A stretch of 25,745 nucleotides of DNA from Halieaceae bacterium. Its GTDB lineage: Bacteria; Pseudomonadota; Gammaproteobacteria; Pseudomonadales; Halieaceae. The position numbers were made by a program, and so were the translations under genes. Positions within the stretch are counted from its first letter, which is position 1; each line of letters opens with the position of its first letter. The notes beneath the pieces are model-generated. The model worked only from the letters and a program-made list of their open reading frames with translations, did no database searches and was not told where the DNA came from. The stretch covers positions 41,729 through 67,473 of the forward strand of contig NYTG01000004.1 in NCBI GenBank assembly GCA_002683395.1, given 5' to 3'. Of the stretch, positions 1-8,455 are shown piece by piece.

Positions 1-285
1 GCCCTCGATATTGCGGCGGGTGTTATTCAGCCCGACGATATCACTGAAGAGTCGATTTCTGAGAGACTCGCCACGGCGGATCTTCCAGATCCTGATCTGT
101 GTATCCGCACAGCAGGCGAGACTCGGATTTCGAATTTTCTGCTATGGCAGTTTGCTTATGCCGAGTTCTGGTTTACTGAAGTGCTGTGGCCAGATTTTGA
201 TGAGACGGTGTTGGATCTCGCTCTGGCTGATTATGCGGTGCGGGAGCGACGCTTTGGTATGCGCCCCTTGCTGCATCGTTATTAA
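1..285 (+). CDS. uppS: Undecaprenyl diphosphate synthase, C-terminal part (5' end outside window)
   Basis: Frame 1 is open from the first base and encodes the last 94 residues of a cis-prenyltransferase, ending at a TAA. The enzyme condenses eight isopentenyl diphosphates onto farnesyl diphosphate to make undecaprenyl-PP, the lipid carrier for peptidoglycan and O-antigen, at the cytoplasmic face of the membrane. The family signature is clear: an IRTAGETRISNFLLWQ stretch holding the diphosphate-binding arginines, then AYAEFWFTEVLWPDFDE and the terminal RERRFG. Family knowledge: Gly, Ala or Ser is allowed at the third position of the RT[GAS]GE motif, so the Ala is not a defect. It lies 21 bases upstream of cdsA, the usual neighbour. 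The N-terminal catalytic Asp region is not in the window. Confidence 0.95.
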   Translation, partial: ALDIAAGVIQPDDITEESISERLATADLPDPDLCIRTAGETRISNFLLWQFAYAEFWFTEVLWPDFDETVLDLALADYAVRERRFGMRPLLHRY

Positions 286-306
286 CGGTTGTAAGGAGGC
301 AGGCGC

Positions 307-1143
307 ATGCTCCGGCAGAGGGTGATCACAGCACTGGTTCTCGCGGGCGCTTTCGTCGCTATCCTGGCTCTCGCGCCGTTTCCGGTTCAGTCCTTATTGT
401 TCGCTTTGGTAGCATCCGCCGGCGCTTGGGAATGGGCTGCATTAGTAGGAGCGCGTTCAGTGATACTGCGACTGGCCTACACTGTGGTGATTCCGATTTT
501 GTGTTTCGCACTCTGGATGCGTATCGATCTGGGTGGCACGCAGTCTGCAGCAGCGGCGCAGCCCTGGTTGGCAGCAGCAGCGCTGCTTTGGTCGGCTATG
601 TTGTTGGGGCTGAAGTATTACCCCGCGGGCGGTTGGTTGTGGGGCCAAGCCTGGATCCGCGCCATCATGGGGTGGTTCATGCTCACCGCTACCTGGTTGG
701 CGGTATCAGTTTGCCTGATACTCACAAATGGTCCGATCGTGTTGTTTGTGTTAATCCTGACAGTTGCTGTCGCCGATATCGGCGCTTATTTTGCGGGACG
801 ACGCTTTGGTCAACACGCGCTCGCGGCTGCTATCAGTCCCGCCAAGACCTGGGAGGGATTTTGGGGCGGTATGCTGGGCGTGGCTGCCCTCGCAATACTC
901 ATTTCGCAAAACCTCCCGCTTTCACAACTGCATCTTGGCTGGGGCTCTCTGCTGGTGTTGGGCCTGGCCACAGCCGGTGCTTCCGTCGTGGGTGATCTTA
1001 CAGTGAGCTTGCTCAAACGCGAAGTCGGCTTGAAAGATTCGGGATCTCTGCTTCCCGGACACGGCGGATTATTGGATCGCCTGGACAGTATCTGTGGCGC
1101 TGCACCGGTCTTTGCACTGGGTCTCCTGTTGGTGGGGTACTGA
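307..1143 (+). CDS. cdsA: Phosphatidate cytidylyltransferase (CDP-diacylglycerol synthase)
   Basis: A 278-residue integral membrane protein that makes CDP-diacylglycerol from phosphatidate and CTP, the branch point of phospholipid synthesis. The CTP-transferase signature is present near the C-terminus (about residues 234-261): SLLKR, then KDSGSLLPGHGGLLDRLDS with the metal-binding acidic residues. The rest is a series of hydrophobic segments rich in Ala, Leu and Trp, as expected for this multi-pass enzyme. The ATG start is supported by a perfect AAGGAGG ribosome site at 293-299. The stop lies 3 bases before the dxr ATG, so the two are very probably cotranscribed. Confidence 0.96.
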   Translation: MLRQRVITALVLAGAFVAILALAPFPVQSLLFALVASAGAWEWAALVGARSVILRLAYTVVIPILCFALWMRIDLGGTQSAAAAQPWLAAAALLWSAMLLGLKYYPAGGWLWGQAWIRAIMGWFMLTATWLAVSVCLILTNGPIVLFVLILTVAVADIGAYFAGRRFGQHALAAAISPAKTWEGFWGGMLGVAALAILISQNLPLSQLHLGWGSLLVLGLATAGASVVGDLTVSLLKREVGLKDSGSLLPGHGGLLDRLDSICGAAPVFALGLLLVGY

Positions 1144-1146
1144 TTG

Positions 1147-2334
1147 ATGCGTCAGGTGGCGGTATTGGGGGCCACAGGGTCAATCGGCCGGTCGACGCTC
1201 GATGTGATTCAGCGCCACCCCAACCGGTATCGGGCGACAGTCATGGCGGCTCACCGGTCCGTCGATGACATGGAAGCGCTCTGTCGGACACATCGTCCTC
1301 TGCATGCCGTGATGGGTGACCCGCAGGCAGCGTCGGTTTTAGCGGAGCGACTGACCGATGTGCCATCAGTGGCGGTTTCCTCCGGGGCCGAGATCCTTGA
1401 TGACCTGGTGGCGGACGCTGCCGTTGATACAGTGGTGGCCGGCATTGTCGGCTTCGCAGGCCTTCGTCCTACACTGAGTGCGGCCCGAGCCGGAAAAATT
1501 ATTCTGCTTGCCAATAAAGAGGCGCTGGTCAGTGCCGGTCGACTGTTTATGGAGGCTGTGCGCACGGGTGGGGCAACCCTGTTGCCGGTGGACAGCGAGC
1601 ACAATGCAATGCATCAGTGCCTTCCGGTCGATCTCGAGGGTCGACCCAACATGAGCGACGTTGAAAAAATCATACTGACCGCATCTGGCGGGCCTTTCCG
1701 AGGACGGTCGCGGGCCTCGCTCGATGCGGTCACACCAGAAGAAGCCTGTGCACACCCCAATTGGTCTATGGGGCGAAAAATCTCGGTGGACTCTGCGACT
1801 TTGGCGAACAAAGGGTTGGAACTGGCGGAGGCCTGCTGGCTATTTGACCGCAGTCCCGAGCAGATTGAGATTGTGGTGCACCCACAGAGCATTGTGCATT
1901 CCATGATTCGATATCGAGACGGCTCCACGCTAGCGCAGCTCGGCCAACCCGATATGCGAACACCCATCGCCTATTGCCTTGCCTGGCCTGAGCGTGTCGA
2001 TGCGGGGGTCGCTCCGCTGGATATCGTGGCCGCGGCGCGGCTGGATTTCGAAGCGCCCGATCTGGAGGCCTTTCCCTGTCTCGCGCTGGCACAATGGGCG
2101 ATCACCCAACCGGGCGGCATGTGTGTCTTCAGTGCCGCCAATGAAGTCGCGGTAGCGGCGTTTCTGGCGGGTGATATTCGCTTTACTGACATCGATAAGG
2201 TGATTGCCGGCACGCTGCAAGGAATCGATTTAGCGGAACCTGAGAGCCTCGATGCGGTCCAAGCGCTTGATCAGGCAGCGCGTGACGTCGCGGACAAACA
2301 GATTGCGGGTTGGTTTACCCGCCCCGAAGCATAG
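1147..2334 (+). CDS. dxr: 1-deoxy-D-xylulose 5-phosphate reductoisomerase
   Basis: A 395-residue enzyme (also called IspC) of the MEP pathway. It rearranges and reduces DXP to 2-C-methyl-D-erythritol 4-phosphate with NADPH. The NADPH-binding GATGSIG loop is at residues 8-14, LLANKEALVSAG follows around 120-130, and the metal-binding PVDSEHNAMHQ stretch puts the acidic ligands at D149 and E151. ASGGPFRGRSR and NKGLELAEA, the substrate-binding segments, are intact. I chose ATG 1147 over an in-frame TTG at 1144 because the product then begins MRQVAVLGATG like its relatives. It supplies isoprenoid precursors for the UppS reaction two genes upstream. Confidence 0.96.
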   Translation: MRQVAVLGATGSIGRSTLDVIQRHPNRYRATVMAAHRSVDDMEALCRTHRPLHAVMGDPQAASVLAERLTDVPSVAVSSGAEILDDLVADAAVDTVVAGIVGFAGLRPTLSAARAGKIILLANKEALVSAGRLFMEAVRTGGATLLPVDSEHNAMHQCLPVDLEGRPNMSDVEKIILTASGGPFRGRSRASLDAVTPEEACAHPNWSMGRKISVDSATLANKGLELAEACWLFDRSPEQIEIVVHPQSIVHSMIRYRDGSTLAQLGQPDMRTPIAYCLAWPERVDAGVAPLDIVAAARLDFEAPDLEAFPCLALAQWAITQPGGMCVFSAANEVAVAAFLAGDIRFTDIDKVIAGTLQGIDLAEPESLDAVQALDQAARDVADKQIAGWFTRPEA

Positions 2335-2342
2335 GAAATTTA

Positions 2343-3698
2343 ATGCTGGATACGCTGCAAACTATTGTTGTTGCCCTAGCGACCTTCACCATTGTGGTGG
2401 CGATACATGAGTATGGACACTTCTGGATGGCCCGTCGTGCGGGCGTCAAAGTGCTGCGGTTTTCGATTGGTTTCGGACGACCCTTAGTTCGTTGGCAGGG
2501 CAGCGATGAGACGGAATATGTGATCGCGGCGATTCCTCTGGGGGGTTACGTGCGCATGGCGGATGAGCGAGATGCGGAGATCGCGTCTGAAGACTTGCCG
2601 AGGGCGTTTAACCGTCAGGGGGTGAGCAAGCGGATTGCCATTGCCGCAGCCGGGCCGATTGCTAACTTTCTGCTAGCCATTTTGGTGCTGTGGGGCCTTT
2701 TTTTGCGAGGCGAAGTGGGTGTGGTGCCAGAGATTAATGTTGTGGTCCCGGGGTCTCTCGCCGAGAGGGCGGGGCTCGAATCGGGGCAAGAGATTCTTGC
2801 CATCGATGATCGTGCGACGCCCACGGTGGCGGCGGTTAACTTTGCGCTGCTTGAGCGTCTTGGTGATTCGGGCACCCTAAAGCTCGCTGCACGCTATTCA
2901 GATTCTGATGCGGTAGTCGAATCGGCCGTCCCCATTGATCAATGGTTGAAAGGACAGGAAGAGCCTAATTTATTGTCCGCCCTCGGCGTCACTATCTACA
3001 CGCCGCCAGTGCTGCCGATCGTCGGTGGATTGAGCGAGGGAGGGGCGGCGACTCGGGCGGGATTCCAGGAAGGCGACTTGATTCTGGCGGCGAATGGCGA
3101 AGCGGTGCCTTTGTGGATGGATTGGGTGACCTATGTCCGCGCCCGACCGGAACAAACGATAGAGGTGCTGGTTGAGCGCAATAACGTTCGTCAGTCACTG
3201 AGCGTGACCCCCTCGGGTATCGATGCGGAAGGTAAGCAGATTGGTTCGGTAGGCATGTCTGTGGAACTGCCGGTGATACCGGAATCCCAACAGCGGCGAT
3301 TTGATCGCGGTCCGATCGACGCGCTGGGCGCCTCGGTGAGTCGCACCATCGATCTCGTCGCCTTCACGTTTAAGTCTATTGGGAGAATGCTACAGGGGTT
3401 AATTTCCCCTAGTAATCTGTCCGGTCCGATCACCATTGCACAGGTTGCTGCGTCGACTGCGGAAGCGGGATGGGTGGCGTGGCTGGGTTTTCTGGCTTTG
3501 CTCAGCGTCTCGCTGGGGGCCCTCAATCTGCTGCCGATTCCGGTCCTCGATGGCGGTCATCTCGTATTTTATGGATTTGAAGCCATTCTGGGCAAACCCT
3601 TACCGGAGCGCGTTCAAATGGCGGGTTACCAGGTGGGGATGGTTTTGGTGCTGAGCATCATGGTGTTTGCACTGTATAATGATGTCTCGAAATTCTGA
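2343..3698 (+). CDS. rseP: Inner-membrane site-2 zinc metalloprotease RseP
   Basis: A 451-residue polytopic membrane protease, nearly the same length as E. coli RseP (450). The zinc site HEYGH is at residues 22-26 inside the first membrane segment, and the second active-site motif LDG is at 402-404 within LNLLPIPVLDGGH, both at the positions expected for the family. Two PDZ domains lie between, roughly residues 115-200 and 220-310. In E. coli it cleaves the anti-sigma factor RseA after DegS and also removes remnant signal peptides. ATG 2343 is chosen over an in-frame TTG at 2310, which would lie within dxr. A weak AGGAA precedes it. Confidence 0.95.
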   Translation: MLDTLQTIVVALATFTIVVAIHEYGHFWMARRAGVKVLRFSIGFGRPLVRWQGSDETEYVIAAIPLGGYVRMADERDAEIASEDLPRAFNRQGVSKRIAIAAAGPIANFLLAILVLWGLFLRGEVGVVPEINVVVPGSLAERAGLESGQEILAIDDRATPTVAAVNFALLERLGDSGTLKLAARYSDSDAVVESAVPIDQWLKGQEEPNLLSALGVTIYTPPVLPIVGGLSEGGAATRAGFQEGDLILAANGEAVPLWMDWVTYVRARPEQTIEVLVERNNVRQSLSVTPSGIDAEGKQIGSVGMSVELPVIPESQQRRFDRGPIDALGASVSRTIDLVAFTFKSIGRMLQGLISPSNLSGPITIAQVAASTAEAGWVAWLGFLALLSVSLGALNLLPIPVLDGGHLVFYGFEAILGKPLPERVQMAGYQVGMVLVLSIMVFALYNDVSKF

Positions 3699-3811
3699 CT
3701 ACGCTGGATGATGGGCTGTCACACCCCCGCTAAAGGGCCACAGTGGTTCACTACTTCCTCTGATGGCGATGCTGGCGGGGCCTGGCGACCCTATTGCGAC
3801 GAAAAGGCACT

Positions 3812-6439
3812 ATGCGGTTAATACACCTCAACAGCCAGCGAAGCACTCGCCTCGTGGCCATCGTTATGCTACTGGCCTGTCTGGGTCAGTGGTCTTCGGC
3901 GGTCGCACAGACCGAACCTTTTGTGATTCAGGACATTCGCGTGGAGGGCTTGCAACGCATCTCTCCCGGCAGCGTATTTGCAGCACTCCCGGTAGGGGTG
4001 GGCGATACGCTCGATACATACGCCTCGCGCGCTGCGGCCAAGAGCCTCTTCGCATCGGGCAATTTCGACGATATCTCGATAGCCCGCGATGGTGGCGTAC
4101 TTGTCGTGGTTGTTGCCGAACGGCCCAGCATCAGCGAAATCACGATTGACGGTAACAAGGCGATTGAAACGGAAGCATTGCTGGACGGGTTAAAGGGAGC
4201 CGGCCTCTCGGTAGGACAAGTATTCCAGCGTTCGACCCTGGAGGGGATGCAGCTCGAATTGCAGCGCCAGTACGTGCTTCAGGGGCGCTACGACGCCACG
4301 ATTGATTCCGAAGTGATCGCCGAGCCGCGCAACCGAGTGTCGATTGCCATCGAGGTGAATGAGGGAACTGTCGCCACGATTCAGCACATCAATGTGGTGG
4401 GCAACTCCATATTCTCCGATGACGACCTGATCGATCTTTTTGAGCTCAAGACGGGCGGATGGTTCTCGTTCTTCACCAGCGATAACAAATACTCTAAAGA
4501 AAAGCTCACATCAGACCTGGAAACTCTGTCGTCTTATTACCTCGATCGTGGTTACCTGTTATTCACAATTGATTCCACCCAGGTGGCGGTCTCTCCGAAT
4601 AAGGAGGAGGTCTACATCACCGCCAACGTCACTGAAGGGCAGAAGTTCACTGTGAGCGAGGTCGGTTTGAGTGGTGACCTTGTGCTGCCCGAGGAGGATC
4701 TGAACCGCTTCCTTATTGTTCAACCAGAGCAAGTCTATTCCCAGCAGTTGGTTACGGCGACCGAGGATTATCTGACACGGCGCTTGGGCAATGAGGGCTA
4801 TAACTTTGCCACTGTCACGGGCATGCCGGAGATCGACGAAGATAACAGTACCGTGGCCATGAAGTTCTTCATCGACCCGGGTAAGCGAACCTATGTCCGC
4901 CGGATCAATTTTGCGGGCAATATGACGACCATGGACGATGTGCTGCGCCGGGAAATGCGACAGATGGAGTCGGCTCCCGCGTCCTCTGCAGCCATTGAAC
5001 AGTCGCGTATTCGCCTTGAGCGCCTCGGCTTTTTCAAGACTGCTGCAGTGGAAACCACTGAGGTCGCCGGCTCTGACGATCTAATCGACGTAGATTTCAA
5101 CGTCGAGGAGCAATCATTTGGGTCCATTGGTGGCAGTCTCGGTTATGCGCAAGATGCGGGTCTGATCCTGGGTCTCAACCTGCAGCAGAATAACTTTCTT
5201 GGCACGGGTCGCCGGGTCGGTGTCTCACTGAACTCTTCGCGTTATCAGGACGTCATCAGTTTCAACTACACCAATCCGTATTTTACTGAAGACGGCGTCA
5301 GCCGGGGCTTCGGGATTTTTTACCGTAAAACCGACCTGTCCAAGATTAATGTGGCGAGTTACACCACGGACACCTGGGGCGGTAGCATGAATTTCGGGTA
5401 CCCCATCAGTGAGACTCAGCGACTCGGCTTTTCGCTCGGCGTGACCGACACCAAAATCACGTCGGGGCAGTACGCGGTGCAGGAAATTTCTGCCAGCCCC
5501 CGACTAGCACCTGAAATTGAGTATTGGTACTACTCAACGTTGCAGGCCGACGGCACTTACGCCGCTGCCGAAGTGCTCGAGCCAATCGATACCATCCCAC
5601 TATCTGCGCTGTCGCCTCCCGAAAACGAAGGCTTTCTTGATCTGAACGGTAACCGCTATCTGAATTGGAGTCTTACGGGCAGCTGGCTGCAATCGACATT
5701 GAATCGTGGGCAGCTTGCCACGCGCGGTGCGTCTCAGTCCCTGTCGCTTGAGGTGGCGGTGCCCCTGTCTGATTTGGAGTTTTATAAGCTGAACTATCGT
5801 GGTGAGGTGTACTTCCCGCTATTCGGGGACTTTACTCTGCACTTGCGGGGCGAAGTGGGTTACGGCGATGGCTACGGTGATACCACCGAATTGCCATTCT
5901 ATGAGCACTTCTTTGCCGGTGGGTTCGGCTCTGTGAGGGGCTACGAATCGAATACGCTCGGCCCTCGCTCGACGCCTCCTGCCGTTTATAGCGCTAATAC
6001 CGCAGTAACGGCCATTGACGAGAATGGTCTTCCGACGCAGTTCGGGGGGGATGATGGTCGCGGTTATGGCTATTCAGTGGATCCAACCAGCGGAAAAATT
6101 CCCGTTCAGCAGTTCTATAACGAGCCCGATCCTTTTGGCGGTAACGTGCTGATCGAAGGGAGTGCAGAGGTGCTGTTCCCCATGCCCTTCATTAAAGATC
6201 GAAGCTCGCTACGATCCGCCTTATTCCTCGATGTGGGCAATGTTTTCAATACAAATTGCCGTGAAAATCAGGTGAATTGTTTTGGTATCGACGCCGGTGA
6301 ATTACGTTACTCTGTCGGCATCGGCGTGACGTGGCTGTCGGGTTTTGGGCCGCTGACTTTCAGTCTGGCCAAGCCCCTGAATGCTAGTCCAATTGATGAA
6401 AGGGAAGTCTTCCAGTTCACGCTGGGAAGAGGCTTCTAA
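3812..6439 (+). CDS. bamA: Outer membrane protein assembly factor BamA
   Basis: An Omp85 protein of 875 residues, longer than E. coli BamA (810). A signal peptide runs to about A32 (SSAVA then QTEP). POTRA domains fill roughly residues 35-430, and a 16-strand barrel follows and ends in an aromatic residue (LGRGF). The barrel lid-locking motif VRGY is at about 708-711 (GGFGSVRGYESNTLGP). It is the core insertase that folds beta-barrel proteins into the outer membrane with the BamBCDE lipoproteins. ATG 3812 is preferred over in-frame TTG 3794 because it gives a normal signal peptide; AAGG lies at 3804-3807. Extra length sits in extracellular loops before and after the VRGY strand. A 113-base gap precedes it. 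Confidence 0.96.
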   Translation: MRLIHLNSQRSTRLVAIVMLLACLGQWSSAVAQTEPFVIQDIRVEGLQRISPGSVFAALPVGVGDTLDTYASRAAAKSLFASGNFDDISIARDGGVLVVVVAERPSISEITIDGNKAIETEALLDGLKGAGLSVGQVFQRSTLEGMQLELQRQYVLQGRYDATIDSEVIAEPRNRVSIAIEVNEGTVATIQHINVVGNSIFSDDDLIDLFELKTGGWFSFFTSDNKYSKEKLTSDLETLSSYYLDRGYLLFTIDSTQVAVSPNKEEVYITANVTEGQKFTVSEVGLSGDLVLPEEDLNRFLIVQPEQVYSQQLVTATEDYLTRRLGNEGYNFATVTGMPEIDEDNSTVAMKFFIDPGKRTYVRRINFAGNMTTMDDVLRREMRQMESAPASSAAIEQSRIRLERLGFFKTAAVETTEVAGSDDLIDVDFNVEEQSFGSIGGSLGYAQDAGLILGLNLQQNNFLGTGRRVGVSLNSSRYQDVISFNYTNPYFTEDGVSRGFGIFYRKTDLSKINVASYTTDTWGGSMNFGYPISETQRLGFSLGVTDTKITSGQYAVQEISASPRLAPEIEYWYYSTLQADGTYAAAEVLEPIDTIPLSALSPPENEGFLDLNGNRYLNWSLTGSWLQSTLNRGQLATRGASQSLSLEVAVPLSDLEFYKLNYRGEVYFPLFGDFTLHLRGEVGYGDGYGDTTELPFYEHFFAGGFGSVRGYESNTLGPRSTPPAVYSANTAVTAIDENGLPTQFGGDDGRGYGYSVDPTSGKIPVQQFYNEPDPFGGNVLIEGSAEVLFPMPFIKDRSSLRSALFLDVGNVFNTNCRENQVNCFGIDAGELRYSVGIGVTWLSGFGPLTFSLAKPLNASPIDEREVFQFTLGRGF

Positions 6440-6462
6440 CACTAAAAAAGGGAGATTGTTCA

Positions 6463-6978
6463 ATGAACGCACGTGTGTGGCTGGCAGGCCTACTGATGGT
6501 CGTTTTGCCATCAATTGCTTTGGCTCAGGGCCGAATCGCCGTAATGAATCTCGAGCAGGCGATTCTGCAAACTGATGTGGCGCAGCAGCGGCTTCAGGAG
6601 TTTGAGGACAACGAGGACTTCGCCTCTGACAAGTCGCAGTTTGATGCGCTGCGTGCCGAGCTGGATCAGCTGGTCAAGGATTTTCAGCGTGATCAGGCGG
6701 CGATGAGTGAAGAAGATCAGGTTGCGGCGCGTCAGAAGATGGCCAGCAAACAGTCGGATCTTGAGTACGTTGCCAAGAAGTTACAGACACTCCAAACCCA
6801 AAATGCGCAGCGCGTCATGCAGGAGTTGGCCACGCAGGCGCAGGAAGTGCTGCGCGAGATCATCGAAACCGAGCAGATTGGCCTTTTGCTGCAGCAGCAA
6901 GCGGTCATTCACGCCGATCTGGGCTACAACATCACGGCGAAAGTATCGGACAAGATGAATCAATTAGGCACGGAGTAA
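6463..6978 (+). CDS. skp: Periplasmic chaperone Skp (OmpH family)
   Basis: A 171-residue exported protein. A cleavable signal peptide ends at A21 (SIALA before QGRIAVMNLEQAI). The mature part starts with the conserved beta segment (RIAVMNLEQAILQT) and continues into long charged, Gln- and Lys-rich helices (residues about 50-130), which form the tentacle coiled coils of the trimer. Skp holds unfolded outer-membrane proteins in the periplasm for BamA, encoded 23 bases upstream. A good AGGGAG ribosome site at 6449-6454 supports ATG 6463. Sequence similarity within this family is low, but the order bamA-skp-lpxD makes the call firm. Confidence 0.93.
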   Translation: MNARVWLAGLLMVVLPSIALAQGRIAVMNLEQAILQTDVAQQRLQEFEDNEDFASDKSQFDALRAELDQLVKDFQRDQAAMSEEDQVAARQKMASKQSDLEYVAKKLQTLQTQNAQRVMQELATQAQEVLREIIETEQIGLLLQQQAVIHADLGYNITAKVSDKMNQLGTE

Positions 6979-6983
6979 GCACT

Positions 6984-8021
6984 ATGCCGTCCCTCGGGGA
7001 GCTCGCGACCTTACTGGAGCTCGAGTTTCGCGGGGACGCGGCGCGCCCGCTTCAGCGGTTGGCGGCTTTGGATGTCGCTACCCCAGATGACCTCAGCTTC
7101 GTTTCCGAAAAAAAACATCTGAGTAGACTGACCGACACTCGCGCGGGGGCCGTGATCCTACACCCCGAATGGATAGACCACTGGTCGGGCTGCGCTTTAC
7201 TGAGCGACACGCCTTACGTTGCTTTTGCGCGGGCAACCCGGATCTTCGACAACCACCCTCAGGCCAGTAGAAGCGTTCATGAAGCGGCTGTTGTGTCAGA
7301 GGGTGCCCGGTTGGGCAAGCAAGTGACGATTGATGCCGGCGCCTGTGTTGAGGCTGACGTGGTGCTGGGCGATCGGGTCTGGATTGGTGCTGGGGCCTAT
7401 GTCGGACACGGGACTCAGATCGGCGCCGATACGGTCATCAAGCCCGGTGCGGTGATTTGCCACGCGGTCCACATTGGCGAGCGCTGCACGATTCATCCGA
7501 ATAGCACAATTGGTGCAGACGGCTTTGGTTTTGCATCCAGTGCAGACGGATGGGTAAAGATTGAGCAACTTGCCACGGTCATCATCGGTAATGACGTGGA
7601 GATTGGCTCCAATTCGACTATCGACAGGGGGGCGTTGGAAGATACGGTCGTCGAGGATGGCGCCATTATCGATAACCTAGTGCAAATAGGGCATGGGGTG
7701 CGAGTTGGCAGTCAGACTGCGATTGCGTCTCAGGTGGGTATTTCCGGCAGTACTGAAATTGGTGCACGCTGCGTGATTGCCGGGCAAGCGGGCATGGCGG
7801 GGCACCTTACTATTGCTGATGACGTGCATATTGGAGGGCAGGGCAGGGTTGCTAGCTCGGTCACTGAGCCAGGGCACTATTCTTCCGGTACGCCGATTCA
7901 ACCCCTGCGGGCTTGGCTCAGGAGTGCCTCTCGCTTTACCCAGCTGGATCAAATGGCACGTCGTATTGCCCAGTTGGAAAAGGCTGCCGGTCTTGAGCAG
8001 AAAGAGGATAACAACGCGTGA
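6984..8021 (+). CDS. lpxD: UDP-3-O-(3-hydroxyacyl)glucosamine N-acyltransferase
   Basis: A 345-residue acyltransferase, third enzyme of lipid A synthesis, which adds the second 3-hydroxyacyl chain from acyl-ACP to UDP-3-O-acyl-glucosamine. The N-terminal uridine-binding domain (residues about 1-100) contains PLQRLAALDVATPDDLSFVS. A left-handed beta-helix of hexapeptide repeats follows, and the C-terminus is a helical extension. The likely catalytic histidine is H237 in NLVQIGHG, matching E. coli H239. GGAG at 6972-6975, overlapping the end of skp, serves ATG 6984. Its TGA stop overlaps the fabZ GTG start by four bases, pointing to coupled translation. Confidence 0.96.
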   Translation: MPSLGELATLLELEFRGDAARPLQRLAALDVATPDDLSFVSEKKHLSRLTDTRAGAVILHPEWIDHWSGCALLSDTPYVAFARATRIFDNHPQASRSVHEAAVVSEGARLGKQVTIDAGACVEADVVLGDRVWIGAGAYVGHGTQIGADTVIKPGAVICHAVHIGERCTIHPNSTIGADGFGFASSADGWVKIEQLATVIIGNDVEIGSNSTIDRGALEDTVVEDGAIIDNLVQIGHGVRVGSQTAIASQVGISGSTEIGARCVIAGQAGMAGHLTIADDVHIGGQGRVASSVTEPGHYSSGTPIQPLRAWLRSASRFTQLDQMARRIAQLEKAAGLEQKEDNNA

Positions 8022-8452
8022 CACTCGACATTGAAGAAATTCGTAACCGACTCCCTCACCGATATCCTTTCTTACTGGTCGACCGGGTGGTCTCGGTCGT
8101 ACCTGGAGAGCGCATTGAGGCCTATAAAAATCTGAGTATTAATGAGCCCTTTTTTGATGGGCACTTCCCCGGTATGCCGGTCTTTCCAGGTGTACTCCTG
8201 CTTGAGGCCATGGCTCAGGCGGCCGGCATTCTCGGCTTTGTGACGATGGATACGACGCCGGCCGATGGCTCGATTTATTATTTTGTCGGTGCAGATGGCT
8301 TACGTTTCAAACGGCCTTGCGTGCCGGGTGACCGCGTCATGCTGTATGCCAATATCGTGAGTGAGCGTCGGGGCGTCTGGAAGTTCGAGGTGGAGTCGCG
8401 GGTTGAGGATGAGCTTGCGGCCTCGGGCACCATCTTGTGCGCCAATCGTTGA
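8018..8452 (+). CDS. fabZ: 3-hydroxyacyl-ACP dehydratase FabZ
   Basis: A 144-residue single hotdog-fold enzyme that dehydrates 3-hydroxyacyl-ACP in type II fatty acid synthesis. It competes with LpxA and LpxD for the same 3-hydroxyacyl-ACP pool, which explains its place among lpx genes. Family motifs are intact: LPHRYPFLLVDR at 12-23, the catalytic H49 in FFDGHFPGMPVFPG and the catalytic E63 in LLEAMAQ. The start codon is GTG at 8018, inside the lpxD stop (GTGA), so translation probably depends on ribosomes finishing lpxD. Confidence 0.97.
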   Translation: MTLDIEEIRNRLPHRYPFLLVDRVVSVVPGERIEAYKNLSINEPFFDGHFPGMPVFPGVLLLEAMAQAAGILGFVTMDTTPADGSIYYFVGADGLRFKRPCVPGDRVMLYANIVSERRGVWKFEVESRVEDELAASGTILCANR

Positions 8453-8455
8453 TCC

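Noticed and set aside
103..117. UppS motif reads RTAGE rather than RTGGE
   Set aside because: The family signature allows Gly, Ala or Ser at this position, so it is ordinary variation.
426..995. 189-codon plus-strand open frame inside cdsA
   Set aside because: Out of frame with cdsA, Cys/Arg/Gly-rich translation and no start signal; a shadow of cdsA.
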